Notes: generated by a model not told the origin, from the letters alone. Numbered from the stretch's first letter, positions 10,510 to 19,318 are shown. The stretch is 64,000 bases of DNA from Synechococcus sp. RSCCF101 (GCF_008807075.1 NZ_CP035632.1:2232001-2296000), one strand, 5' to 3'. Made by a program: numbers and translations.

Positions 10510-11334
10510 GTGACAACAGCTGCCTCGCAGATCAACACCTTCCTGCTCGCGGACGATGGTGTGGTCAACTTCTCTGATTTGGCCGACAGCATCGATCTTG
10601 AGGCCTTCCCCGACCTTCTCGGCCAGCCGATCCGGCTGTTGAGCGGCAACGACAGGGTGACCGGAGCCGACGTGAACGTGGCTGGCTACGCCAACCGCGT
10701 CAACGGCAACCTTGGCTCAGACGATCTGTTCGGCTCTGTCTTCCGGGATTTTTACCGAGGTGGCAAGGAGGAGGATGAGCTCTTCCTGCGTGCGGAGGCT
10801 GACTTCGGCAACGGCAACAACGGTGACGATGATGTCTACGGCGAAGCCGGCAACGACCTGATCCGCGGTGGCAGGGGTGACGATGAGCTCTATGGAGGAG
10901 AGGGCTCTGACATCCTTATCGGTGATTTCGGCCAGGATGAGCTTGTCGGTGGCGGTGGCGCGGATCGGTTTGTGATCCGAACCGACTCACGCCTCGTTGA
11001 TGGCGTCACGCTCTCGAACCTGTCGGCCAACCCGGGTGAGGTGGATGAGATCGAGGATTTTGACGTCGCCTCCGGCGATCGCATCGTGATGCCCGGCGTC
11101 AGCAGTCGCGATCAGCTCACCATCGCGGCCTTCGAGGACGACAGCGCCATCATCAGCGTCGATTTCGTCAGCGGTTCTCTCTTCGCCGCCGTCGTCGACG
11201 ACGTGAATGCCGCCGACCTCCAGAGCGTTGCCGGCAGCGCCATCCTCATCGGCGCCACAGCGGACAGCTTCCTGAGCCAGACCAACCCGGACGCCTTTCT
11301 CGCCAATCCCGACCTGTTCGCCGCGATCGGCTGA
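10510..11334 (+). CDS. RTX-type calcium-binding repeat protein (short)
   Basis: 274 residues from a GTG at 10510, with no Sec signal. The centre (about 90-160) holds glycine-aspartate nonapeptide repeats of the haemolysin type: NGDDDVYGEAGNDLIRGG, GDDELYGGEGSDILIGD, which bind calcium in a beta-roll. The rest is a globular acidic C-terminal domain (VDEIEDFDVASGDRIVMPG, then LIGATADSFL). Such proteins are typically exported by a type I system; no transporter genes lie nearby. A second, larger RTX protein lies at 15006. The GTG start has no obvious ribosome site; a shorter start is possible. Confidence 0.85.
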   Translation: MTTAASQINTFLLADDGVVNFSDLADSIDLEAFPDLLGQPIRLLSGNDRVTGADVNVAGYANRVNGNLGSDDLFGSVFRDFYRGGKEEDELFLRAEADFGNGNNGDDDVYGEAGNDLIRGGRGDDELYGGEGSDILIGDFGQDELVGGGGADRFVIRTDSRLVDGVTLSNLSANPGEVDEIEDFDVASGDRIVMPGVSSRDQLTIAAFEDDSAIISVDFVSGSLFAAVVDDVNAADLQSVAGSAILIGATADSFLSQTNPDAFLANPDLFAAIG

Positions 11335-11388
11335 CTCGGCGCCATCAGCCGTTAGACCGGTCGAGACGCACCGACTTCCGTTCAGACC

Positions 11389-12015
11389 GTGCCGCTGTTC
11401 GCCCTGTTGCTGGCGCTGGTTCCCGCTGGGCTTGTTGCTCCAACGGGGCTGGAGCCGCTTCGGGGCCGCGCCGCGCGGTTGCTGACGCCATCGTGGCCGT
11501 TCGCGGCCGCATCCCGGCCCGAGCGCTCGGATGCCGAGCGGGCCAGAGAGATCGCCAGGCGCTACGGGCTGTTCCGCCGGCTGCGCTTCGCCGCCGTTCC
11601 CGATCTCACCCCGCAGGCGCTCGGTCAACGCCTGGCCGCCTCCGGCAGCGGCACGTCCGGGGAGTCTCTGCTGCTGGTGGACGTGCGGGAGCCGGCCGAG
11701 CAGGCGGTGTCGATGCTGCCGGGGGCGGTGAGCGCCGAGCAGTTCGAGCGCCACCGGGAGCGTTACCGCGACCGCACGGTGGTGGCCTACTGCACCATCG
11801 GCCTGCGCAGCGGCCTCAAGGCCCAGCAGTGGCGGCAGCAGGGGATCGAGGCGGTGAACCTCGCCGGGGGCGTGCTGGCCTGGGCCCACGCGGATCAGCC
11901 CTTCGTCTCGCCCGCGGGGCCGACCCGGCGGGTGCACGTCTACGCACCCTCCTGGAACCTGCTGCCCGCCAGCCACAGCGCGGTGGTGGAGCGGCCGGAC
12001 CAACCGTCCGCATGA
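11389..12015 (+). CDS. Rhodanese-like sulphurtransferase
   Basis: 208 residues from a GTG at 11389: a short hydrophobic N-terminus (LFALLLALVPAGLV) that may be a signal or anchor, then a linker and one rhodanese domain with LLLVDVREPAEQAVSMLPGA and the catalytic loop YCTIGLRSG, where the Cys of YCTIGLRS is the persulphide carrier. Its tail overlaps the start of nth by 4 bp (ATGA), so the two are likely co-translated. Substrate unknown. Confidence 0.88.
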   Translation: MPLFALLLALVPAGLVAPTGLEPLRGRAARLLTPSWPFAAASRPERSDAERAREIARRYGLFRRLRFAAVPDLTPQALGQRLAASGSGTSGESLLLVDVREPAEQAVSMLPGAVSAEQFERHRERYRDRTVVAYCTIGLRSGLKAQQWRQQGIEAVNLAGGVLAWAHADQPFVSPAGPTRRVHVYAPSWNLLPASHSAVVERPDQPSA

Positions 12016-12665
12016 GACGAAAGGAACGGGCGGAGCTGGTTCTTGAGCGCCTGGCGGAGCTCTATCCCGAGCCGCCCGTGCCGCTGGATCACAGCGATCC
12101 CTTCACCCTGCTGATCGCTGTGCTGCTCAGCGCCCAGTGCACCGACAGGAAGGTGAACGAGGTGACCCCGGCCCTGTTTGCCGCCGGCCCCACGCCCGCC
12201 GCCATGGCGGAGCTGGGTGAGGAGGCGATCCTGGGCCACATCCGCCAGCTGGGGCTGGCCCGCACCAAGGCGCGCAACGTGGCGAAGCTGGCCGCCCTGC
12301 TGCTGGAGCGGCACGACGGCCAGGTGCCGCGCAGTTTCGAGGCCCTGGAGGCCCTGCCCGGGGTGGGCCACAAGACCGCAAGCGTGGTGATGGCCCAGGC
12401 CTTCGGCGTGCCGGCCTTCCCGGTGGACACCCACATCCATCGCCTGGCCCAGCGCTGGGGCCTGAGCAGCGGCGAGAGCGTCAGCCGCACGGAAGCGGAT
12501 CTCAAGGCCCTGTTCCCGCGCGAGGCCTGGAACCGGCTGCACCTGCAGATCATTTTCTACGGGCGGGAGCACTGCACGGCCCGCGGCTGCAACGGGCTGA
12601 TCTGCCCGATGTGCCGCGAGCTCTACCCGCGCCGGCGCCGGCCGGTGCTCTGCCGCAAGCCCTGA
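12012..12665 (+). CDS. nth: Endonuclease III (base-excision DNA glycosylase/AP lyase)
   Basis: Removes oxidised pyrimidines and cleaves the abasic site. 217 residues from the ATG at 12012, overlapping the rhodanese stop. Clear HhH-GPD features: LLIAVLLSAQCTDRKVNEVT, the helix-hairpin-helix LPGVGHKTASVVM with the catalytic Lys in GHKTA, and PVDTHIHRLAQRWGL carrying the catalytic Asp. The C-terminal iron-sulphur cluster region is odd: it reads CTARGCNGLICPMC, with a spacing unlike the usual C-x6-C-x2-C-x5-C, and another Cys 13 residues later. This variant cysteine arrangement, as I remember, occurs in other cyanobacterial Nth proteins. Confidence 0.95.
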   Translation: MRRKERAELVLERLAELYPEPPVPLDHSDPFTLLIAVLLSAQCTDRKVNEVTPALFAAGPTPAAMAELGEEAILGHIRQLGLARTKARNVAKLAALLLERHDGQVPRSFEALEALPGVGHKTASVVMAQAFGVPAFPVDTHIHRLAQRWGLSSGESVSRTEADLKALFPREAWNRLHLQIIFYGREHCTARGCNGLICPMCRELYPRRRRPVLCRKP

Positions 12666-12754
12666 GCTCCGCTGCCTCCGCCTTGGACCGGCTGGTGGCG
12701 AGAGCTACCACGTCCGGTCCGGATCCGCGTAGGTTTTAAGAAAAGTGACACTTC

Positions 12755-13702
12755 ATGGAGATCGATCTGTCGGGCCTGTATCAGCGCATGCAGAGCGCCC
12801 CCCGTCCGGTTCTGCCCTCCGGGCTGCATCGCGGCATCGTCGGTTGCGGCTATGTCGGCCGTGCGGTGGCCGCCTCCTGGCGCGGTGCCGGCCACCGGAT
12901 CACGGCCACCGCCACGCGTGAGGAGAGCCTGGCCTCCCTGAAGCCGCTCGTTGATCAGGCCGTCCGCTTCCGTTCCGACGAACCGGACAATGCCCTGGCT
13001 GAACTGGCCGGCTGCGACGGCCTGCTGATCAGCCTTGCCCCCGGCGGCAGCCGCCAGGCCGGAGAGGACGCCTACCGCTCGGTGTTCCTCGACGGATTGC
13101 AGCAGATCAGGGCCGCCCTGGCCTCGCGGCCAGCCTCCCAGCCGTTGCAGCTGGTGTATCTCAGCAGCAGTGCGGTCTACGGCGACCGCCGCGGCCAGAG
13201 CACCGATGAACACGCCCCGCTCGACTGGACCCACCCCCTCAATGCCGTGCTGGCGGCCGCGGAGCAGAGCGTGCGCTCGCTGCGCAGCGAGGCGGTGCGG
13301 GTGTGCGTGCTCCGGCTCGGTGCCATCTACGGCCCCGGTCGTGACGTGCCCGGCCAGATCCGGGGCGCGGCTGGCCAGGTGGTGCTGCGCAACGGCGATG
13401 CGGTGGGCGGCTGGATCCACCGCGACGACATCGTGCAGGCAGTGGATCTGGCCTTCGATCGCGGCCTCGACGGCGTGTTCAACCTGGTGGACGACCTGGA
13501 GCTGAGCGGCCGCGATCTCGCGGACGCCATCTGCGATCAGGCCGGCCTGCCGCCGGTGATCTTTCAGGCGCCGTCCCGCTCCTCGGGGGAACGGGTGCTC
13601 AATGCCCGCATCCGCAATGCCCGGATCAAGGGTCAGGGCCTCGTGCTGCAGCACCCCTCGATGCTGGCCTGGAGCCGCAGCGTGTCCGGGTCCCTCGCCT
13701 GA
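12755..13702 (+). CDS. NAD(P)-dependent epimerase/reductase-like (extended SDR) protein
   Basis: 315 residues with an atypical Rossmann start (RGIVGCGYVGRAVAASW, a GxGxxG motif), VYLSSSAVYGDRRG as in extended SDRs, and LRLGAIYGPGRDV. The catalytic YxxxK is not in its usual place: after SSSAVYG the sequence reads PLNAVLAAAEQSV, with no Tyr and no Lys, so a standard dehydrogenase activity is doubtful. Such proteins are often annotated as NAD-dependent epimerases or dehydratases. ATG start at 12755. Substrate unknown. Confidence 0.8.
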   Translation: MEIDLSGLYQRMQSAPRPVLPSGLHRGIVGCGYVGRAVAASWRGAGHRITATATREESLASLKPLVDQAVRFRSDEPDNALAELAGCDGLLISLAPGGSRQAGEDAYRSVFLDGLQQIRAALASRPASQPLQLVYLSSSAVYGDRRGQSTDEHAPLDWTHPLNAVLAAAEQSVRSLRSEAVRVCVLRLGAIYGPGRDVPGQIRGAAGQVVLRNGDAVGGWIHRDDIVQAVDLAFDRGLDGVFNLVDDLELSGRDLADAICDQAGLPPVIFQAPSRSSGERVLNARIRNARIKGQGLVLQHPSMLAWSRSVSGSLA

Positions 13703-13736
13703 AGGCTGCGCCGGCTCCAGAGTGGACGCCCCCGTG

Positions 13737-14081
13737 ATGCGGTTCATGCGCTCCTCCCCAGGTCCGGCCACGCTGCTCGCCCTCTCCCTGCTCTGGGCCG
13801 GTGCTCTCGGCCCGGCCGCCCGGGCCGAGGGCTGGAAGTCCTGCACCTACAACGATCAGCCGATCGGCTGCCGCGACAGCCAGCAGGGTGACGGCAGCGT
13901 GATGATCCGCTGGCGGGACGGCAAGGCCATGACCTACCGGCTGGTGCAGGAGGGCTATCCCACGTCCGTGCTGCGCGATTCGCTCGGAGGCATCTGGGAG
14001 CGTGAGCTCTACCCCCAGGGCAACGTGGTGTACACCAACCCCGACAACGGCAACCGCATCTTTGTGCCGCTGCGCTACTGA
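13737..14081 (+). CDS. Small secreted protein of unknown function
   Basis: 114 residues starting at ATG 13737 (an ATG 9 bases later also fits) with a clear signal peptide (LLALSLLWAGALGPAARA), then a compact domain with EGWKSCTYNDQPIGCRD (two Cys, possibly one disulphide) and GGIWERELYPQGNVVYTNP. Probably periplasmic. No family recognised. It follows the SDR gene in the same direction and converges on the 14089 gene. Confidence 0.7.
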   Translation: MRFMRSSPGPATLLALSLLWAGALGPAARAEGWKSCTYNDQPIGCRDSQQGDGSVMIRWRDGKAMTYRLVQEGYPTSVLRDSLGGIWERELYPQGNVVYTNPDNGNRIFVPLRY

Positions 14082-14088
14082 GCAGCGC

Positions 14089-14400
14089 TCAGCCGGCGGG
14101 CTCCTCGGCGCTGGCCCGGACCCGGCGCACCGAGAGGCCGGCCTCCACCGCCGTGACCAGGGCCAGGGCCACCAGACCCAGCAGTCCGATGCGCTGGTTC
14201 ACCACCTCGCTGGCCGCATCGGCCTCCTGAGCCAGAACAGCGCCGGCGATGAACCAGGCGCTGGAGAGCGAGGCCGTGATCCAGTAGGCCCGCCAGCGGC
14301 GCTGGTACAGGTAGCCCGTTCCCAGCCCGGGCATCACGTTCAGCAGCACGGCCACCCAGCCGGCGGAGGCCGCCAGGATCTGGTCACGGCTGGGAGTCAT
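14089..14400 (-). CDS. Small two-to-three-helix membrane protein
   Basis: 103 residues from ATG 14400 (MTPSRDQILAASAGWVAVL). Hydrophobic segments at about 10-30, 40-60 and 75-95; the motif PGLGTGYLYQRRWRAYW resembles small TM2-like membrane proteins. Function unknown. An upstream start at 14475 would add residues without protein-like character. Confidence 0.65.
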   Translation of the reverse strand: MTPSRDQILAASAGWVAVLLNVMPGLGTGYLYQRRWRAYWITASLSSAWFIAGAVLAQEADAASEVVNQRIGLLGLVALALVTAVEAGLSVRRVRASAEEPAG

Positions 14401-14555
14401 GCGCAGGCCTTCAGGGGTCAGCGCGCACTTTGCCGCGGACGGGTGGCCTGTGTTGGTTCCACGTCCGCGCTGCACCGATGGGCCGTGCAGTCACCTTTGA
14501 TACGTTGATTGACCCTCTGCCCAACCGGTTGGTTGTGGTCGCCTGATCGCGTCCG

Positions 14556-14717
14556 ATGGCTGTGCCACGCCCCACGAGCCGCATCGCGCTGGTGCGTTTT
14601 CTTGAACAGCAGGGGCAGCGCGTCCCCCCTCAGCTGCGCCGGGCTGCAGAACTCGAACGGGCCCAGAGGGAGCGGGAGGGCCTGCCGATTCCGGACGCCG
14701 CCGATCTGAGCCTCTGA
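14556..14717 (+). CDS. 53-residue small protein, paralogue of the one at 24501
   Basis: Open frame from ATG 14556 to TGA 14717. Its core RIALVRFLEQQGQRVPPQLR matches the core RVQLLAWLERRGAAVPPQLR of the 50-residue protein encoded at 24501-24653, so both probably belong to one small family; the N-terminus (MAVPRPTS) and acidic C-terminus differ. A short amphipathic helix followed by PPQLRR suggests a small regulatory or binding peptide. No known family recognised, and no obvious ribosome site. Confidence 0.55.
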   Translation: MAVPRPTSRIALVRFLEQQGQRVPPQLRRAAELERAQREREGLPIPDAADLSL

Positions 14718-15005
14718 TCCCTGCCCGGGGTTCCCGCATGGCCTGGCTTGGTTGCGCTTGTTGATGCGGACGGGATCCGTGCCTGAGGCCTGAATGACAC
14801 TCAGGTCGGACCAGACTCTGACTGAATGATGACTGTCGGGCGATATCTGCGCAGAGGTGCGGCATCCCGACCCGACATCTGAAGGGTCTCTGGAGTCTGT
14901 CCTTCAGATGAAGGATGTGCGGCACAGCGTGGCGCCTGAGCATGAAGCCATCGGAGGGAGATCCATCCCTCTCTGCTCCCGTTCTCCGTTCTGAAGGCAT
15001 CTCTC

Positions 15006-17909
15006 ATGAACCCGATTGATCCCATCACCGGCGCTGTCGCGTCCCAGGCATCCGTGCCGTCCTCAGCATCCGAATCGCTTCCCAATCTGTTCGTGCCTGA
15101 AGATCCCTCAGATCCTTCGATCGAGCCTCCGGAGCCATGGAGCCCTGTTCAACCACCGCTGCCACAGGCCCACGAGAGTGTACCGGAGGAACTCAGCCTG
15201 ATGCCGACCAGCTCACCGGCCCCCTGGGGCCATGAGTATGAGCGCCACTATCAAAGCGCCAGCGGGGGAAACTATGCCTGGTACAGCTTTGCCCGATCCA
15301 GCGGCACGATCAACAATGTGGGTGACTTCACCAACAACTGGACATATCAGCAGGAGAATCCAACCTGGGACTGGCCCGTGGGTTACAAAACCTGGTGGGT
15401 GCACTCACAGGTGTCGGGCAATGGCGGCGACAACGTGATCATCGGGGCCGGCAAGGTGCCCTCTCCCAACCTCTCCTATGTCCACAACGACCGACTTTTC
15501 GGCAATGGTGGTAATGATGTGCTGTATGGCCTCGATGGCAACGACCTGCTCGATGGCGGGGCGGATCAGGACCGCCTCTATGCCGGCCTGGGCTCGGACA
15601 CCCTCCGGGGCGGCTCGGGTGACGACTGGCTGATCGTGGATCAGCGCCGCGATTCCGATCGCAACGTGCTGAATGGTGGCGCCGGCTTCGACACCTTCGT
15701 GCTGGCGCCGATGAGCGGCAACGGCTGGGTGGAGCTGGATCCCGGCAGCAGCGGCGAGTCCTACGGCGCCGATGTGTCCACCGGGCTGGATGTGACGGGT
15801 GCTGTGCTCAAGGCCACGCCGATCAAGCCGCTGGGCTACGCCCTGCAGGCGGCGGGCAAGCTGGTGGATCTGTTCAATCCGAGCCAGAGCACACCTCCGA
15901 GCCTCACGCTCGACTGGCCCCAGGCGGATGTGGTTCAGGACTTCAATCCGTTCGAGGATTCCCTGATCCTCAACTTCGATCCGCGCCGCACACGGGTGGA
16001 GGTGATCCAGAAGCAACCCTCCGGTGATGGCTTTCTCGTGCGCCAGGAGGTGAACGGTCTCTGGTCAACGCTGGCGGACGTGAGCTTTGACGTGGCCGCC
16101 ATGAGCAGCCGGCTGTCGGAGCCCGGCATGGAATCGCTCAACCAGCGCGACCTGCTCGATCTGGCCTATCGCACGGTGGCCAACACCATGGTGGCGGTGG
16201 ATGGCAGCAGCGGCTCCGTCAGCCTCGGGCAATCGGATCTGAACAGTGGTGGTGATGTGACCGGGCTCGGCTCCAACGGCGTGATGCTGCTGGGCGCCTA
16301 CGGCAGCCAGGCGATCACGCGCACGATCGAGAAGGAATCCCAGTTCGTCGGCAGCGATTTCGGTGATCTGTTCGTGGCCTTCAATCAGGCCAACCCCATG
16401 AATCCCGATCTCGATGGTGTGGAGGTCTGGGGATTCGGCGGCGACGACCTTTTCATGACCGGCGGTGGCTCCAATTACATCTACGGCGGTGCCGGCTCCG
16501 ACTGGATCTCCTACGACTACGAGACCAATGGCGCCACCCGGGGCATCGAGGCCGACCTGAGCCTCGGCTTCATCAACAACGGCCTGCGCCGCCACGACCG
16601 GCCCGATCTCGGCGACCCCACGGCGGACCGCGACTATGTGGACAGCGTGGAGAACGTGGTGGGCAGCCGCCTGGATGATGTGATCCGCGGCGACGCCAAC
16701 GCCAACACGCTGGTCAGCGGCGAGGGCGACGACATCCTCGCCGGCCGCGGCGGTGCCGACACCTTCGTGCTCAACGGCGGCACCAACACCATCGAGGATG
16801 CCAGCGCCGGCGACAGCATCGAGATCCTCGCTGATGCCTACAGCTTTGCCGAAGGCATGCCGGCCCTTCTGATCTCGGATGTGGATCCTGAAGGGAACCG
16901 CATGGTCACCTCCAGCGGTGGGGATCTGATCGCGATTCTCAATGACCAGGCTGGCAGCTCCTTCGATCCCCTCACGGGGATCCGTGTCATTGATGCCGAT
17001 GGCACCCCCATCGACGGTGATGTTGTTGTCGGTGATGTCAAGATCGGTACGGATGGGGATGATGTGCTTCTGGCCCAGTCGGCCACTGGCAGCGTCTATG
17101 GCCTGGCCGGTGATGATGTGCTGATCGGTCGAGGGTCCCGCAATCAGCTCGTCGGTGGTGACGGGCGAGACATCCTCCAGGGCGGTTCAGCCTCAACCAC
17201 CCACGATATCCTTGTTGGAGGTGGTAGGGCTGATGCGTTCGTCCTGGCTCCTGGAATCGCCAGGGTTGAGGATTTCAGCATTGCCGACGGTGACACGCTG
17301 GTGATGGATCGATCCGACATCTTCAGCTTCTCTGTTGAGCCTCTTGTTGGCGAGCCCAACACCCTGAGAGTGTCCGTCATCGGCCGCGATGGAATGCGTG
17401 GCGTTGATCTGGTGGGTGTCACCAAAGACGAGTTTCTGGCCTACTCGGGTGGCATCACTGACATGGCGGGATTCGATCCTCTCGTGGAGGATCCCTGGTC
17501 ACAGCTCACAGCGGCACCAGTATCAGCCGCCCAGGATCTCATCACAGGTGAGTCTCCTGCCGATCCTGAAGTGGGTGATCCACTGCTCCCGGGCGATGAT
17601 CTCAATCCCAGCGCTCCCGTCCTGCCGGAGGATGGCCTGGCACCGGTCGATCCGATCACAGGCACTGCAGGCGACGATGTGCTGGTGGGGACCGAAGCCG
17701 CCGACACCTTCCTCTGGTCCGGTGGAAACGACATCGTCTCCGGCTTCAGCCTGGCGCATGGCGATGTCTTCCACATCACCGCCGACACCAGCTATACGAT
17801 CCTCCAGTCCGGAGCCGATGCCCAGCTGGTGACCGACTTCGGCACCACCACCTTCACCGGGGTGTCCGTGGATGAGCTCTCCGGGGGGCAATCTGTGCTG
17901 ATCGTCTGA
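15006..17909 (+). CDS. Large RTX-type calcium-binding repeat protein
   Basis: 967 residues from ATG 15006, with a GAAGG ribosome site at 14992-14996. After a Pro/Ser-rich N-terminus (1 to about 75) and an aromatic-rich stretch (YQSASGGNYAWYSFARSS), it carries several blocks of GGxGxDxLY-type repeats: around 160-215, 480-500, 560-590, 695-740 and 890-910 (for example FGNGGNDVLYGLDGNDLLDG, and GTAGDDVLVGTEAADTFLWS). Between them are VxDF segments (VVQDFNPFEDSLIL, VEDFSIADGDTLVM) typical of the folds that follow RTX blocks. Probably an exported surface protein; strongly acidic. The type I exporter is not in the window. Confidence 0.9.
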   Translation: MNPIDPITGAVASQASVPSSASESLPNLFVPEDPSDPSIEPPEPWSPVQPPLPQAHESVPEELSLMPTSSPAPWGHEYERHYQSASGGNYAWYSFARSSGTINNVGDFTNNWTYQQENPTWDWPVGYKTWWVHSQVSGNGGDNVIIGAGKVPSPNLSYVHNDRLFGNGGNDVLYGLDGNDLLDGGADQDRLYAGLGSDTLRGGSGDDWLIVDQRRDSDRNVLNGGAGFDTFVLAPMSGNGWVELDPGSSGESYGADVSTGLDVTGAVLKATPIKPLGYALQAAGKLVDLFNPSQSTPPSLTLDWPQADVVQDFNPFEDSLILNFDPRRTRVEVIQKQPSGDGFLVRQEVNGLWSTLADVSFDVAAMSSRLSEPGMESLNQRDLLDLAYRTVANTMVAVDGSSGSVSLGQSDLNSGGDVTGLGSNGVMLLGAYGSQAITRTIEKESQFVGSDFGDLFVAFNQANPMNPDLDGVEVWGFGGDDLFMTGGGSNYIYGGAGSDWISYDYETNGATRGIEADLSLGFINNGLRRHDRPDLGDPTADRDYVDSVENVVGSRLDDVIRGDANANTLVSGEGDDILAGRGGADTFVLNGGTNTIEDASAGDSIEILADAYSFAEGMPALLISDVDPEGNRMVTSSGGDLIAILNDQAGSSFDPLTGIRVIDADGTPIDGDVVVGDVKIGTDGDDVLLAQSATGSVYGLAGDDVLIGRGSRNQLVGGDGRDILQGGSASTTHDILVGGGRADAFVLAPGIARVEDFSIADGDTLVMDRSDIFSFSVEPLVGEPNTLRVSVIGRDGMRGVDLVGVTKDEFLAYSGGITDMAGFDPLVEDPWSQLTAAPVSAAQDLITGESPADPEVGDPLLPGDDLNPSAPVLPEDGLAPVDPITGTAGDDVLVGTEAADTFLWSGGNDIVSGFSLAHGDVFHITADTSYTILQSGADAQLVTDFGTTTFTGVSVDELSGGQSVLIV

Positions 17910-17925
17910 TCAGCCGGGGGGTTGG

Positions 17926-18090
17926 TCAGTGATGGTCCATCTGATGGACGAGCCAGTTGTTGAGGCTCTGCTGCAGTTCGTTTCCATAGGGAGACTGCAA
18001 GGCATCGGGATCATCGACCAGTCGCTCGAACAGCATCTGGGCGAGAACAAAGGTGCGCACATCCACAGCGCCCGCTGGTTGTGAAGTCAT
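17926..18090 (-). CDS. Small hypothetical protein (54 residues)
   Basis: ATG at 18090 is six bases after an AAGGA ribosome site, which decides the start over the ATG at 18096. The product (MTSQPAGAVDVRTFVLAQ, then LFERLVDDPDALQSPYGNEL) is a helical acidic mini-protein. No family recognised. It ends 17 bp from the 3' end of the large RTX gene, convergent with it. Confidence 0.5.
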   Translation of the reverse strand: MTSQPAGAVDVRTFVLAQMLFERLVDDPDALQSPYGNELQQSLNNWLVHQMDHH

Positions 18091-18292
18091 CGCCATTCCT
18101 TGCCAGCGATGTTGTAGCCAGCGGCTCTGGCAGCCGATGGTCTCTCTGGACTGTTGCACCGGTGTCTGTCCGGCCTTGTGCCGCTCTCGCCGGCAGCGTG
18201 ATCCGCCAGTGCCGCGATTGTGGGCTGCATCGGCCAGGGCGGCCACTGCAATACCGGGAACGAGAATCAATCTCTCTGCGGTTGGCGGGCCT

Positions 18293-19183
18293 TCATTCGC
18301 GCTGCGGCTCCAGCCGATACGCCCGCCTCGCCGTGCCGGAGAACACGTCCTGTTGCTCGGTCTCGCTGAGCTGGCTCGTCAGTTCCGCCACCGCCCTGAG
18401 CACATCTCCGTAGGACGTGCTGAGACCTTCGAGCGGCATGTTGCTGCCGAACATGCAGCGTGAGGGGCCGAAGGCCTCAAGCACCTCGTTCACGAACGGG
18501 GCGATGTCGGTTGCCCCCCATGGGTTGAGCACCTGCGAGAAGCCGGAGAGCTTGATGAAGGTGTTCGGGCAGCTGGCAAGTGCGCGAAGTCCCCGGCGCC
18601 AGACCGTGAAGGCCTCGCCCTGCTCCGGAGTGGGGGAGCCCAGATGGTCCACGATCAGGGTTGTTTCGGGGCAGTGCTGCAGCACCCTGGCGAAGGGTTC
18701 GAGCTGCCAGTGCCAGCAGGTGAGATCGAAGCTCAGATCCAGCGGCTGGAGCAGGGAGAAGCTCCGTTGCCAGGCCGGGTCTGCGATCAGGTCGCGACTG
18801 AGGATGTCGGCCCGTGGTGAGGGGGTCTGCCACCAGAGCTCCTGGCGGATGCCGCGGCTGATCGGATGGGCCCGGTGACGCTCAAGCACGGCCTCCACCC
18901 CTTCGCTGGCCAGATCGGCGTAGGCCACGAAGCCGCCGATCACGGCGCCGCTTCCCGGTTCCTCGGAGAGCTGCTGCACCCATGCGGTTTCCAGCAGGGG
19001 ATCGGCCGCATGGTCCATCTCGGCCTGCACCACCACGGCCTGCGCGATGGTCTGGTGGCTGTCGCGCGTCAGGTCCTCGGGCAGATAACGCGCCGGCAGG
19101 GCGGCGAAGGCACCGGACTGGAACCAGGGGTAGGTGAACCGCTCGCTGTCCCAGAGGTGCACGTGGGCATCGATCCGATCCAT
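18293..19183 (-). CDS. Amidohydrolase-2 family metal-dependent hydrolase
   Basis: 296-residue TIM-barrel hydrolase of the COG3618 (lactonase-like) type. Opens with MDRIDAHVHLWD, the HxH metal pair, and carries VVVQAEMDH, the Leu-rich QPLDLSFDLTCWHWQ, TLIVDHLGSPTP (metal His) and RCMFGSNMPLEGL near the end; in relatives this last segment holds the catalytic Asp as GSDWP, here GSNMP, so Asn replaces the Asp. Whether that residue is essential in this member is uncertain. Substrate unknown; sugar lactones and aromatic acids are used by relatives. Divergent from the LexA-box gene. Confidence 0.85.
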   Translation of the reverse strand: MDRIDAHVHLWDSERFTYPWFQSGAFAALPARYLPEDLTRDSHQTIAQAVVVQAEMDHAADPLLETAWVQQLSEEPGSGAVIGGFVAYADLASEGVEAVLERHRAHPISRGIRQELWWQTPSPRADILSRDLIADPAWQRSFSLLQPLDLSFDLTCWHWQLEPFARVLQHCPETTLIVDHLGSPTPEQGEAFTVWRRGLRALASCPNTFIKLSGFSQVLNPWGATDIAPFVNEVLEAFGPSRCMFGSNMPLEGLSTSYGDVLRAVAELTSQLSETEQQDVFSGTARRAYRLEPQRE

Positions 19184-19265
19184 CCCTGCCCGATGCCAAC
19201 GGCGTCGCCGGGCTGCTCCCCAGCCGGCTTGAGCCTATGCGGAGGCCACCAGAGACAGCAGGGCA

Positions 19266-19296
19266 TTGACAGCACGCCCCAGTACGGGTGTACTAG
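19266..19296 (+). promoter_or_regulatory. Probable LexA (SOS) operator over a sigma-70-type promoter
   Basis: AGTACGGGTGTACT at 19281-19294 matches the cyanobacterial LexA-box consensus RGTACNNNDGTWCB at every defined position. A TTGACA (19266-19271) precedes it and a TACTAG (19291-19296, 19-base spacer) overlaps its right arm as a candidate -10 box. The operator begins 38 bp before the start of the 19319 gene and would block this promoter when LexA is bound. The consensus is published knowledge; the match is seen directly. Confidence 0.75.
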
Positions 19297-19318
19297 CGCC
19301 ATCGATCCCCATCGCCCC

